IMG/VR virus record: IMGVR_UViG_3300008110_000166
Coordinates: 25,429-89,428 of that record
DNA length: 64,000 nucleotides
Reading direction: 5' to 3' (one strand)
From: a virus
This document shows, piece by piece, positions 1 through 5,960 of the stretch. The number at the start of each line of letters is the position of its first letter. The first letter of the stretch is position 1. The notes below the pieces were generated by a model. That model saw nothing but the letters and a program-made list of their open reading frames with translations. It was not told where the DNA came from and did no database searches. The translations under genes and the position numbers were made by a program.

Positions 1-109
1 TGTCCTCGCAGTCGTGACCATAGTGCCAGTCACGAGCGTCGTTGTTATCAGTGAGGTCAAAAATCCGACCGCACTCACCGCACTTGCCTTGTAGTCCAAG
101 TTGTTTCAT
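1..109 (-). CDS. small zinc-ribbon-like protein (3' end cut by window edge)
   Basis: The first 36 codons are visible; the gene runs off the left edge. It starts MKQLGLQGKCGECGR and has a CxxC pair (residues 10 and 13) followed by H29, H32 and C34, a pattern fitting a small zinc-binding fold. ATG lies 7 nt after the -10 box of the cassette promoter with no room for a Shine-Dalgarno, so it should be made from a leaderless transcript. Function unknown. Confidence 0.6.
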   Translation of the reverse strand, partial: MKQLGLQGKCGECGRIFDLTDNNDARDWHYGHDCED

Positions 110-116
110 ACCACTA

Positions 117-145
117 AGCGTATCCATCACACAGGTCAGATACAA
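117..145 (-). promoter_or_regulatory. cassette promoter (copy 1), leaderless type
   Basis: -35 TTGTAT, conserved spacer CTGACCTG plus nine bases (17 bp in all), -10 TACGCT. ATG of the left-edge gene follows the -10 by 7 nt. One of 22 near-identical promoters in the first 16 kb. Confidence 0.75.
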
Positions 146-229
146 AATCCATTCCGATAGCCCCGTGAGGCAAGTCGCGTCGCGGGGCTTATTGTTTGGG
201 GAAAGTGTCTGGCTCTCCCCGGTTGAGTT

Positions 230-523
230 CTAGAAGTGAACGACTGTGGCCTTTGACCACTTGACGAACAAGTGCCTGCCGGGGACACCGTCAATGGTGA
301 GCCACAGATACTTGCCGCCCTGAAAGACGTTGTCCGACTTGCGGACTTTCTCAATTTTCCTGATAGTTCCCGCTGCGTACCCGTAGGCGCTGCGCTCTGC
401 GGCCGTCGTCTTGAGGCCGAACAGGTGAGCCTCGTGACGCTGCTTATACGTGTCGTATGAGTAGCCGACAAGAATAATCTCGCCTGCTTGCAAGTCTTCA
501 ATTTTTTCTCGTGTCTTTTCCAT
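230..523 (-). CDS. hypothetical protein, leaderless cassette
   Basis: A 97-residue protein starting MEKTREKIEDLQAGEI. The N-terminus is helical and charged; the rest is probably a small beta-rich fold (YLWLTIDGVPGRHLFVKW near the end). A longer upstream reading exists but runs through the promoter. ATG 523 is exactly 7 nt after the -10 box, the spacing of neighbouring cassettes. Not recognised as a known family. Confidence 0.65.
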   Translation of the reverse strand: MEKTREKIEDLQAGEIILVGYSYDTYKQRHEAHLFGLKTTAAERSAYGYAAGTIRKIEKVRKSDNVFQGGKYLWLTIDGVPGRHLFVKWSKATVVHF

Positions 524-530
524 ACCACTA

Positions 531-559
531 AGCGTATAGGCCGCACAGGACAGGTACAA
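531..559 (-). promoter_or_regulatory. cassette promoter (copy 2), leaderless type
   Basis: -35 TTGTAC, spacer beginning CTGTCCTG, -10 TACGCT, then 7 nt to ATG. Same geometry as copy 1, including an identical -10 and initial base context. Confidence 0.75.
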
Positions 560-606
560 AGGCCAACGTTGAGCCCCGTCACCCAAGTCGCGGGGCGGGG
601 CTCGCA

Positions 607-632
607 GAAAAAGAGCAGGTGCTTTCGCACCC
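607..632 (-). terminator. intrinsic terminator of the 62-aa gene cassette
   Basis: On the minus strand a GGTGC/GCACC stem with a small AAAG-type loop is followed by TCTTTTTC, just after the stop of the gene at 650-838. It stands before the AGCCCCG repeat and promoter copy 2. Confidence 0.6.
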
Positions 633-649
633 ACTCCCTTGCTGGTTGG

Positions 650-838
650 TTAGGCGTTGATGGCTTTGCGGAGTTTCTTGGTCAAGTCCTTGACCGAGTT
701 CTCCAAGTCCATCTCTACCGTGATGAGGTAAAGGTTCCCCGTGGTGTCCTTGTTCAGACGCTCACGCACGAGGTCTCGTGCCGTGATGAGTGAAAGGATT
801 TCATTGACTGTTTCTGTGATTGTAAGTGTGTCTTCCAT
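650..838 (-). CDS. small acidic helical protein, leaderless cassette
   Basis: 62 residues, MEDTLTITETVNEILSL onwards, predicted mostly helical with heptad-like hydrophobic spacing ending in a basic tail (LTKKLRKAINA). ATG lies 7 nt after the -10 box. Flanked by its own promoter and terminator, so it appears monocistronic. Function unknown. Confidence 0.65.
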   Translation of the reverse strand: MEDTLTITETVNEILSLITARDLVRERLNKDTTGNLYLITVEMDLENSVKDLTKKLRKAINA

Positions 839-845
839 ACCAACA

Positions 846-874
846 ATCGTACAGAACGCACAGGTCAGATACCA
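846..874 (-). promoter_or_regulatory. cassette promoter (copy 3), leaderless type
   Basis: -35 TGGTAT, spacer CTGACCTG plus nine bases, -10 TACGAT, 7 nt to ATG. Confidence 0.75.
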
Positions 875-922
875 AAGTCATTCCGCTAGCCCCGCTATGT
901 CGAGTTGTGTGCCGGGGCTCCT

Positions 923-955
923 GGAAATAAATACCTGGCCCTCGCGAGCCAGGTA
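923..955 (-). terminator. intrinsic terminator of the acidic 56-aa gene
   Basis: Stem TACCTGGC/GCCAGGTA with an 8-base loop, followed on the minus strand by TTTATTTCC. It begins 11 nt after the stop codon of the gene at 966-1136. Confidence 0.7.
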
Positions 956-965
956 CTCATTCGGA

Positions 966-1136
966 TTAGAACTCTATGCCCTCGTAATCCGTTTCCTCGG
1001 TGGCCGCGTCATCCTCGGCTGCCTCACCCTCTGCTGCTGCTTCAAGCCACAAGTCCTCGTAGACCTGATTGGTTTCCCAAGTTTCAAGGTCGTTCTCGTA
1101 CTGGCCGTATTCATCGTTGTCGTAGTAGTCATCCAT
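966..1136 (-). CDS. very acidic small protein, leaderless cassette
   Basis: 56 residues, MDDYYDNDEYGQYEND onwards; more than a third of residues are Asp or Glu, with a run of Ala/Glu near the middle. The start is 7 nt after the -10 box. Extreme acidity in a tiny phage protein recalls DNA-mimic inhibitors, but there is no specific evidence for that here. Confidence 0.65.
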   Translation of the reverse strand: MDDYYDNDEYGQYENDLETWETNQVYEDLWLEAAAEGEAAEDDAATEETDYEGIEF

Positions 1137-1143
1137 AACTAAG

Positions 1144-1172
1144 ACATTACGGGCCGCGCAGGGCAGATACTA
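1144..1172 (-). promoter_or_regulatory. cassette promoter (copy 4), leaderless type
   Basis: -35 TAGTAT, spacer CTGCCCTG plus nine bases, -10 TAATGT, 7 nt to ATG. Confidence 0.75.
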
Positions 1173-1293
1173 AACGTGGAGATGGGTGTGCACGCAGCCC
1201 CGGTTCCGCGGTTGACCGGGTCGCAATGACGGGGCTCACGAGATGAAGAATAATTTGGAACGCGCTGCCGATTTCTATTTGAGCAGATACGCG

Positions 1294-1326
1294 AAAAAGC
1301 CCACCACACACTCGGTGCGGTGGGCT
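1294..1326 (-). terminator. intrinsic terminator after the 89-aa gene
   Basis: Minus-strand stem AGCCCACC/GGTGGGCT closing a loop of 13 bases, followed by a short T-run (TTTTTCGC). It lies 17 nt downstream of the stop of the gene at 1343-1612. Confidence 0.65.
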
Positions 1327-1342
1327 CTCGCTGTGGACTCTG

Positions 1343-1612
1343 TTATGGCCACACGACCGTGAAGCCATCTGCTACCTCGGTAATGTCGTACCCCGGCGAC
1401 TGCCAGCCGAAGTCGTACCCAAGGTAGCTGTAGTACTCGGCCTGCAAGCGAGCGTGTAGGCAAGCAATTTCTGCTTCCTGACGCGTTGCGTATGTGTACC
1501 ACGCAACCTTACAGCCTGACTCTGTCTTGATGGGCTTTGGACACGGTGGCAACTCTGCCTTGACACGCTCGTACTCTGTGCGAACGGCCTTGTCCTGTGC
1601 ATCTATAGTCAT
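1343..1612 (-). CDS. hypothetical protein, leadered cassette
   Basis: 89 residues starting MTIDAQDKAVRTEYERVK. The middle carries WYTYATRQEAEIACLHARL, a conserved-looking segment with Tyr/Trp residues, and the end is DFGWQSPGYDI...GFTVVWP. Unlike its neighbours it has a real leader: a purine-rich Shine-Dalgarno (GAGAGGGGG) sits 8 nt before ATG, so the upstream in-frame start that overlaps the -10 box is rejected. Function unknown. Confidence 0.65.
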   Translation of the reverse strand: MTIDAQDKAVRTEYERVKAELPPCPKPIKTESGCKVAWYTYATRQEAEIACLHARLQAEYYSYLGYDFGWQSPGYDITEVADGFTVVWP

Positions 1613-1644
1613 ATAATTCACCCCCTCTCCCTTCCTCACTTGTA

Positions 1645-1673
1645 ACACTACAGAACCCGCAAGTCAGATACAA
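1645..1673 (-). promoter_or_regulatory. cassette promoter (copy 5), leadered type
   Basis: -35 TTGTAT, spacer CTGACTTG plus nine bases, -10 TAGTGT; about 32 nt separate the -10 from ATG and contain a strong Shine-Dalgarno. Confidence 0.75.
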
Positions 1674-1807
1674 AATCAGTTTCTATAGCCCCGTTGCTGC
1701 AAATCAATTTCGCTGCCGATTGTTGTTTGTTTGTAGTAGTACTTCAGTTTGCTGGCCGTGGATTCTGTTGCCAAGCCCCACGCGGCTCCGTTTGTTAGAC
1801 AGTATGG

Positions 1808-2008
1808 CTATGAGTCCGAACACATCCCGTCCCCATCAATCGCCCAAGCGTCGATGAGTCGAGCACCGTTCTCACGGGCGACTTCGCGTCCGAATGCCTT
1901 CGCTGCCTTTGTGGCAGCAGCATCGCTTGCGAACTCGTCACCGTAGGACTCTGTCCACTCAGCGCCTTTCGGGCCGTTGAGCAGAGCACAAACCGTGTAT
2001 TCCTTCAC
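1808..2008 (-). CDS. hypothetical protein, GTG start, leadered cassette
   Basis: 66 residues starting MKEYTVCALLNGPKGAEW. The body (SDAAATKAAKAFGREV) is a likely helix between two short strands; the whole resembles small alpha/beta phage proteins of unknown role. Start is GTG, chosen because GGAAGGGGG sits 7 nt upstream. A leader hairpin (GTTCGAG/CTCGAAC) lies between the -10 and the Shine-Dalgarno. Confidence 0.65.
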   Translation of the reverse strand: MKEYTVCALLNGPKGAEWTESYGDEFASDAAATKAAKAFGREVARENGARLIDAWAIDGDGMCSDS

Positions 2009-2061
2009 TTATTCACCCCCTTCCAAGAAGTGTGGTTCGAGCGGTTCTCGAACGCATTTAC

Positions 2062-2090
2062 ATCTTACGAAACGCACAGGCCAGATACAA
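2062..2090 (-). promoter_or_regulatory. cassette promoter (copy 6), leadered type with hairpin
   Basis: -35 TTGTAT, spacer CTGGCCTG plus nine bases, -10 TAAGAT. The transcript would begin a few bases before a GTTCGAG/CTCGAAC hairpin at about 2034-2051. Confidence 0.75.
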
Positions 2091-2131
2091 AGTGGTGGTT
2101 TCTGTTGCCAAGTACCACCCAACTCCGTTTG

Positions 2132-2356
2132 TTAGACGGTTTGGTTCTCCCACAGACCTCGCGTCTTGTGTCCCACCAATGGATACTCATGATTGAGGTA
2201 TCCGATTGGGTAGTCCGCAGCGTAGCGATTGGTAGCAATGAAGGTTGCCATATCAATGCCGCAACGCTTGAGGTCACGCATGACAGAAGTCAGCAGGTGT
2301 GGCTTTATCACACGCTGACGAATCATCTGTCCATCGTGGAACTGAATAATCATCAT
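2132..2356 (-). CDS. hypothetical protein, leadered cassette
   Basis: 74 residues starting MMIIQFHDGQMIRQRV. Contains LLTSVMRDLKRCGIDMATF, a likely helix, and ends in GHKTRGLWENQTV. ATG 2356 is preferred over an upstream GTG because the GGGAAGGGGG Shine-Dalgarno overlaps that GTG and stands 8 nt before the ATG. The flanks duplicate those of the preceding cassette. Function unknown. Confidence 0.6.
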   Translation of the reverse strand: MMIIQFHDGQMIRQRVIKPHLLTSVMRDLKRCGIDMATFIATNRYAADYPIGYLNHEYPLVGHKTRGLWENQTV

Positions 2357-2413
2357 ATTTTTCACCCCCTTCCCAAGAAGTGTGTTTCAGGAACGGTTCC
2401 CGAACGCAGTATC

Positions 2414-2442
2414 ACCTTATGAAACACGCAGGCCAGATACCA
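2414..2442 (-). promoter_or_regulatory. cassette promoter (copy 7), leadered type with hairpin
   Basis: -35 TGGTAT, spacer CTGGCCTG plus nine bases, -10 TAAGGT. The leader has an imperfect hairpin (TTCGGGAAC/GTTCCTGAA) before the Shine-Dalgarno, like copy 6. Confidence 0.75.
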
Positions 2443-2510
2443 ATACCAAAAGAGCTGCGGCCGCATCAACAGCGAAGCCCCGATACTCCGCTCATGACGC
2501 GGGGCTCCTG

Positions 2511-2554
2511 GAAAAAATTAGGGGGTGTAACAAGGTTTCCCCTGCTACACCCCC
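2511..2554 (-). terminator. strong intrinsic terminator
   Basis: Nine-base-pair stem GGGGGTGTA/TACACCCCC followed on the minus strand by TAATTTTTTC, just downstream of the stop of the gene at 2562-2861. The clearest terminator in the cassette array. Confidence 0.8.
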
Positions 2555-2561
2555 TCGGGGG

Positions 2562-2861
2562 TTACTTGGCGAGAGCCCGCTCCATTACTGAAGTCATTGG
2601 CACTGGTTCGCCGTAGGTCTGTTCGTAAATTGCCATCAGAGCCTTCATTGCGCCCTTCTTGCTTCGGACAGTCACTCCGTACTGCTCTGCTACTCGCGAG
2701 AGTGGGTAGCGCAACGTACGGCACTTGTGGACAATTTCCATTGAGTATGACGAGATGAGCAAGTGAAGCCTGTATCGCTCAATTGCTTCGCCCTCAAGGC
2801 AAATCATTCCTGTCTCTGTTACTTCGGTTCCGTTGATTACTTCTTGCATTTTTGGGTTCAT
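2562..2861 (-). CDS. hypothetical protein, possible HTH
   Basis: 99 residues starting MNPKMQEVINGTEVTE. The second half (YPLSRVAEQYGVTVRSKKGAM) has the length and hydrophobic spacing of a helix-turn-helix, so DNA binding is possible. ATG 2861 lies 6 nt after AAGGAGGGG; a GTG further upstream lacks this support. Single-gene cassette ending in a strong terminator. Confidence 0.65.
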   Translation of the reverse strand: MNPKMQEVINGTEVTETGMICLEGEAIERYRLHLLISSYSMEIVHKCRTLRYPLSRVAEQYGVTVRSKKGAMKALMAIYEQTYGEPVPMTSVMERALAK

Positions 2862-2884
2862 TGGTGTCCCCTCCTTCACTTACT

Positions 2885-2913
2885 ACGTTACGGCACGCAC
2901 AGGACAGATACAA
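2885..2913 (-). promoter_or_regulatory. cassette promoter (copy 8), leadered type
   Basis: -35 TTGTAT, spacer CTGTCCTG plus nine bases, -10 TAACGT, short leader with an AAGGAGGGG Shine-Dalgarno. Confidence 0.75.
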
Positions 2914-3062
2914 AGGTGACCGAACGTGTGTTCGCATAGCCCCGGGTCTCAAGAGGTACAGCGGGGCTTGGCCGCGAAAGAGCCCGTACCCTATCTCAAC
3001 GTCGGCAGTGAAGGAAGGGAAGGGGTTGCCAACGGAGACTGGATACGGGCTATCGCCGTGGA

Positions 3063-3329
3063 CTACTCGTAATCTGAATAATCCTCGTTCTCGTCTAGGA
3101 ATGACGACAGATGAAGGCCGTCAATAATCCCAGAGACTGTCTTAGTAATTCCGTTCGGCATAACAATTTCAGTGTGCCAGTCTCCCTGATTAGCAAGCGA
3201 GATGGCCTGACGTGCTATCGGCAGGAATACTGGGTGAACTGCTGGATAGTGATTAGTTGCCAAGTGCCAACGGAGTGCTACGTCCGTATCGGCATTGGCC
3301 ACCATTTCTTCTGCGCTCATTCTGCCCAT
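3063..3329 (-). CDS. hypothetical protein, second gene of two-gene cassette
   Basis: 88 residues starting MGRMSAEEMVANADTD, ending in an acidic tail (DENEDYSDYE). Its ATG shares one base with the stop of the upstream gene (TAATG), with GAGGGAG about 8 nt before, so translation is coupled. The 3' flank carries a long-range AGCCCGTA/TACGGGCT pairing and a T-rich stretch that could end the transcript. Function unknown. Confidence 0.6.
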   Translation of the reverse strand: MGRMSAEEMVANADTDVALRWHLATNHYPAVHPVFLPIARQAISLANQGDWHTEIVMPNGITKTVSGIIDGLHLSSFLDENEDYSDYE

Positions 3330-3595
3330 TAGATTGCTCCCTCGTTCGCCATCATTTCTGCGAAGTGTCCAACAAACGTTGGCGCACTTACTGCGTTGTA
3401 ATGGTCTGCGATAGCGCAAGCCTGACTGAATGAGAGACAGGGCAGGTCAAACGTCAAACTGTCTGAACTGTCTCCAGTTGGTGAACTGAAGTACAGACGT
3501 ACTGACCATTCCGTGTTCACTCCGTAGAGCGACATTGATAATTTCTGAACTTGTGCGACTAGCACAGTTCCCTTTATTGCGACTTGGGTAGTCAT
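3329..3595 (-). CDS. hypothetical protein, first gene of two-gene cassette
   Basis: 88 residues starting MTTQVAIKGTVLVAQV, strand-rich at first (WSVRLYFSSPTGDSSDSLTF), then a helix with FSQACAIADHYNAV. The start follows AAGGGAATGAA. It is the only cassette gene with a long leader (about 120 nt) rich in complementary segments, so its expression may be controlled by RNA structure. Function unknown. Confidence 0.65.
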   Translation of the reverse strand: MTTQVAIKGTVLVAQVQKLSMSLYGVNTEWSVRLYFSSPTGDSSDSLTFDLPCLSFSQACAIADHYNAVSAPTFVGHFAEMMANEGAI

Positions 3596-3604
3596 TTCAT
3601 TCCC

Positions 3605-3720
3605 TTCGTGTAGTTGAGTAGTTGTTCTTGGAGTTCAGATGGGAGAGCCTGTCGGGAGACTTTGGTAATCTCCCAATTAGCGTTATGGGACACTCTTCAG
3701 TCTCCCACCTGAACGATTAT
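3605..3720 (-). promoter_or_regulatory. long structured 5' leader with alternative pairings
   Basis: Four segments of the minus-strand leader can pair in two ways: TGGGAGACT (3699-3707) with AGTCTCCC (3654-3661) or with TCTCCCA (3640-3646), and TGGGAGA (3669-3675) with the other partner. The two folds exclude each other, as in regulatory leaders. No known riboswitch class was recognised. Confidence 0.5.
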
Positions 3721-3721
3721 T

Positions 3722-3750
3722 ACTTTACAGTTTGCACAGGACAGATACTA
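3722..3750 (-). promoter_or_regulatory. cassette promoter (copy 9), long-leader type
   Basis: -35 TAGTAT, spacer CTGTCCTG plus nine bases, -10 TAAAGT, about 127 nt upstream of the first ATG. Confidence 0.75.
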
Positions 3751-3764
3751 AGTAACCGCCAGTG

Positions 3765-4046
3765 TTACGCTCCGCTCATATTGCCAAGCGTTCCGCACCT
3801 GAATATTTCTTGACGGGTCATTCCTGATATGTCGTTGAGTTCGCCACTCATCAGGTTCTCAATGTGGAGCAACTGCTCTTCTTCTATGTAGTCGCCCCAC
3901 TCGTCAAGTCGTGGACGACGACGACCTAAGTTCAGTGGACGACCGACGTCCACAAACTCGTCAAACTCTTCGCTATCGGAGTAGGCGAGTAGGTACGGCA
4001 GTGGCTTGCTCTTTGGCTTGTAGTTCCTTCTTTGCGTAATTCCCAT
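3765..4046 (-). CDS. hypothetical basic/acidic protein, leaderless cassette
   Basis: 93 residues starting MGITQRRNYKPKSKPLPY. Basic N-terminus, acidic middle (SDSEEFDEF), an Arg-rich stretch (NLGRRRPRLDEW) and a helical end. ATG is 6 nt after a TATTAT -10 box. Function unknown. Confidence 0.65.
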   Translation of the reverse strand: MGITQRRNYKPKSKPLPYLLAYSDSEEFDEFVDVGRPLNLGRRRPRLDEWGDYIEEEQLLHIENLMSGELNDISGMTRQEIFRCGTLGNMSGA

Positions 4047-4052
4047 ATTCCA

Positions 4053-4081
4053 ATAATACTAGACACACAGGACAAACACAA
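4053..4081 (-). promoter_or_regulatory. cassette promoter (copy 10), leaderless type
   Basis: -35 TTGTGT, spacer TTGTCCTG plus nine bases, -10 TATTAT, 6 nt to ATG. Slightly diverged spacer but the same geometry. Confidence 0.7.
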
Positions 4082-4182
4082 ACCGCGGTAGTAGAGCCCC
4101 GCAGCCGAGTTTGTACGGTGGGACGGCTGGCGGGGCTTACAAACAAGAGAAGCGACCCGAGTTGGGCCGCTTCCCGAGTTGG

Positions 4183-4404
4183 TTAGAACCAGTCGGTTGC
4201 TTCGAACGGCTTCTCGTTCGGTTCGCGGAGTGCTTGGCGCCATCCGTCGTGTCCGTTGAAGAAGTACGTCCCTTGGTAATCACCGATGAGCGCTCCAAGA
4301 GCGTCATCGACTCCATCCGCGTCGGCCGCGTCGAGTGCTTGGAGCACCACGGTGACCGCCTTTCGGATTTCCTCGAGGGCTTTCTGCCCAGCCGTTATGT
4401 TCAT
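4183..4404 (-). CDS. small helical protein behind a parS-like palindrome
   Basis: 73 residues starting MNITAGQKALEEIRKAV, helical with Ala/Asp-rich middle (LQALDAADADGVDDALG). ATG follows GGAAGGGAAAG. A longer upstream reading crosses the palindrome and the promoter and is rejected. The leader holds a perfect 16-bp palindrome matching the ParB-site consensus. Function unknown. Confidence 0.65.
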   Translation of the reverse strand: MNITAGQKALEEIRKAVTVVLQALDAADADGVDDALGALIGDYQGTYFFNGHDGWRQALREPNEKPFEATDWF

Positions 4405-4420
4405 TTCTTTCCCTTCCGAA

Positions 4421-4436
4421 TGTTCCACGTGGAACA
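4421..4436. promoter_or_regulatory. parS-like 16-bp palindrome
   Basis: TGTTCCACGTGGAACA is a perfect palindrome and matches the chromosomal ParB-binding consensus TGTTNCACGTGNAACA at every fixed position. It lies between promoter and Shine-Dalgarno, so the RNA could also fold as an 8-bp hairpin with an ACGT loop. No parA/parB gene is seen in this window; host ParB could bind it. Confidence 0.6.
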
Positions 4437-4450
4437 TTTCCTCACCATCA

Positions 4451-4479
4451 AACTTAGTGTCCCCGCAGGACAGATACCA
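4451..4479 (-). promoter_or_regulatory. cassette promoter (copy 11), leadered type
   Basis: -35 TGGTAT, spacer CTGTCCTG plus nine bases, -10 TAAGTT; leader of about 40 nt contains the parS-like palindrome. Confidence 0.75.
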
Positions 4480-4568
4480 AATAGCCCCGCAGCCCGGAAT
4501 GTCGTCAACACCGGTGGCGGGGCTCATGAAACAAGCAACCACCCGTGAGTGGTTACCTGTCCGAGTGT

Positions 4569-4787
4569 CTACTCCTCTTCCGAGAAGAAGACAGCCCGAG
4601 CGGTCGGCGAGTACTTCTTGACCATCGTGTCCATGAATTCCATGAACGTGTCGGTCTCTTCAGACCACTCGCAGAAGTCAATGAGTTGCTCGGGGGTAAT
4701 CCCGTCCTTCGCGCAGTTGTCAAAGACTTCCATTTGGATAATCTTCATCAACACTGCTTTCATCAGGTCTTCACCGTTGAATTCCAT
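4569..4787 (-). CDS. small acidic helical protein, leadered cassette
   Basis: 72 residues starting MEFNGEDLMKAVLMKI. Mostly helical, Met- and Glu-rich (FMEFMDTMVKKYS), ending FFSEEE. ATG 4787 follows GAAGGGAGGG; an upstream in-frame start overlaps the -10 box and is rejected. Function unknown. Confidence 0.65.
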   Translation of the reverse strand: MEFNGEDLMKAVLMKIIQMEVFDNCAKDGITPEQLIDFCEWSEETDTFMEFMDTMVKKYSPTARAVFFSEEE

Positions 4788-4807
4788 ATTCCCTCCCTTC
4801 ACTATCA

Positions 4808-4836
4808 ATGGTACATACAGCGCAGGACAGATACAA
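4808..4836 (-). promoter_or_regulatory. cassette promoter (copy 12), leadered type
   Basis: -35 TTGTAT, spacer CTGTCCTG plus nine bases, -10 TACCAT, short leader with Shine-Dalgarno. Confidence 0.75.
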
Positions 4837-4929
4837 AGTCCGCCACGCTAGCCCCGCGAGTCAAACCACCCCCCGGGGCTTTGCAGAGAAAGAATGCTAC
4901 CCGAAGGCAGCACTCTCTCTACTTACTGA

Positions 4930-5340
4930 TTAGCAACCAGCAAGACGCTCGTAGTACGAGCACATAGCGTCGTCATACGCGCTCTGGCGGTAATCGGCGA
5001 GATACTCGCGAGCCTCGTCAGTAAGGCAGTCCTCGTCCAACTCGCGCACCTTGCCCGCGCCGTGGCAAACCTCGCAAGGCTCGTCAAAGCGACCAGAGAG
5101 GTAGTCCTCTTGGAACTCCTCGTCCAACTCGTCCCAGCGTTCAGACGAATACGTACCAAAGCGGCGTGAATGACCGCCGTCGCCGTGGCAGTAGTCGCAG
5201 ATAGCCCACACGAAGCGCAGAGCGAACGAGGCGATTTGCTCGTCCTTCATCGCGTCCACGAGGACACGAGCCTCCTCAGCCTCAGCGCACGCGATATCGC
5301 TCGCGTAGCGGTCGCGCAACCCGTCATAGTCAATGTTCAT
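4930..5340 (-). CDS. DnaJ-type double zinc-finger protein
   Basis: 136 residues. Two CxxCxGxG motifs, CDYCHGDGG near residue 49 and CEVCHGAGK near residue 90, form the kind of paired zinc site seen in the cysteine-rich domain of DnaJ and in many small zinc-ribbon proteins; the J domain is absent. The rest is acidic and helical. The ATG follows AAGGAGGGG. It may bind a protein partner or nucleic acid; which one is unknown. Confidence 0.7.
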   Translation of the reverse strand: MNIDYDGLRDRYASDIACAEAEEARVLVDAMKDEQIASFALRFVWAICDYCHGDGGHSRRFGTYSSERWDELDEEFQEDYLSGRFDEPCEVCHGAGKVRELDEDCLTDEAREYLADYRQSAYDDAMCSYYERLAGC

Positions 5341-5373
5341 AAATACCCCTCCTTTGGGAATATGGTCAAGACC

Positions 5374-5402
5374 AGCCTAGTAATGGGACAGCACAGATAC
5401 AA
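5374..5402 (-). promoter_or_regulatory. cassette promoter (copy 13), leadered type
   Basis: -35 TTGTAT, spacer CTGTGCTG plus nine bases, -10 TAGGCT. A TGGTC/GACCA inverted repeat follows the -10 immediately. Confidence 0.7.
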
Positions 5403-5588
5403 AGCGAAAGACCAGCTCGGAAACAACCTGGCTCTTTGTAAACCTTGTTATACCCCTTTGTTCAGCGCAAGCCCCGTTGGTTGGTCCGCGCAGCGGGGCT
5501 TTCCTAAAGAAATAGGCGGTGCGAGTGGAAGGGTTACTCGCACCGCCTCTTACCGAGCCTAAATGGAGAAAGGCTACAAGGTAAGTTC

Positions 5589-5921
5589 TTAGCAATCCTC
5601 AAACACTTCACCGCCATCAGTAATGCGGAGATTGCAGTCGTTATTTCGTGGCAGGAATACTTGCTGACCGACCACAAGATTAGTTCCGTATGTATCTACA
5701 GCGTCATCAAGTGCTTCGCCAAGATTGCCATCACAGTTGCGAGTTACGAGGTCAAACAGAGTTATCCCATCACTGACGATAATCGGGCGACTATCGCAGA
5801 TATATGCGTCTATCGCCTTCTCTGTCTGTAGGTAGAACATCGCCGATATTGACAGAGCAATCCCAACGAGAATACCAAGCAAGATATTTTGAGTTTTCAT
5901 ATTTTCCCTTCGCTTTTCCAT
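5589..5921 (-). CDS. membrane-anchored LysM-domain protein
   Basis: 110 residues. Residues 8-30 (KTQNILLGILVGIALSI) form a signal anchor or signal peptide. The remainder resembles a single LysM domain (ITLFDLVTRNC...GEALDDAVDTYGTNLVVGQQVFLP), which binds peptidoglycan; cysteines at both ends could form disulphides. Two starts are possible: ATG 5921, 7 nt after the -10 (leaderless), and ATG 5900 behind GAAGGG inside the first codons. A paralogue with the same plan lies at 14036-14287. Likely located at the cell envelope. Confidence 0.7.
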   Translation of the reverse strand: MEKRRENMKTQNILLGILVGIALSISAMFYLQTEKAIDAYICDSRPIIVSDGITLFDLVTRNCDGNLGEALDDAVDTYGTNLVVGQQVFLPRNNDCNLRITDGGEVFEDC

Positions 5922-5928
5922 ACAGATA

Positions 5929-5957
5929 ATCGTATCCGTCACACAGGACGGATACAA
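5929..5957 (-). promoter_or_regulatory. cassette promoter (copy 14), leaderless type
   Basis: -35 TTGTAT, spacer CCGTCCTG plus nine bases, -10 TACGAT, 7 nt to the first ATG. Confidence 0.75.
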
Positions 5958-5960
5958 AAC

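Larger units (their letters stand above)
1763..2137 (-). repeat. direct repeat flanking two adjacent cassettes
   Basis: A 38-bp block beginning TTCTGTTGCCAAG and ending CTCCGTTTGTTAGAC occurs at 1763-1800 and again at 2100-2137, overlapping the 3' end or 3' flank of two consecutive genes. Their promoters and leader hairpins are also very alike. The whole cassette frame seems to have been duplicated while the coding parts differ. Confidence 0.7.
159..5500. repeat. AGCCCCG...CGGGGCT inverted-repeat family between cassettes
   Basis: Ten complete copies of an inverted repeat with arms AGCCCCG and CGGGGCT and 17-29 bases between them lie at 159-189, 572-602, 888-919, 1196-1236, 2476-2506, 2938-2968, 4095-4137, 4483-4524, 4850-4880 and 5470-5500. 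Half copies follow near 6702, 7760, 9205, 9484, 11612, 11982, 12441, 13578 and 14450. On the minus strand each lies after the terminator of one cassette and before the promoter of the next. U-tracts after them are weak, so the repeats may insulate cassettes, assist termination or be recombination seams. The role is inference; the repetition is seen directly. Confidence 0.7.

Noticed and set aside
136-630. 164-codon minus-strand frame over the second cassette
   Set aside because: It runs across a promoter, a repeat and a start codon of the better supported 97-aa gene; composition is non-coding.
4421-4436. The palindrome as an intrinsic terminator
   Set aside because: It has no U-tract on either strand and lies upstream of a start codon, so a binding site or leader hairpin fits better.
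159-5500. The AGCCCCG repeats as a CRISPR array
   Set aside because: The repeats are inverted pairs of 7-bp arms with genes between them, spacing is irregular, and no cas genes are seen.
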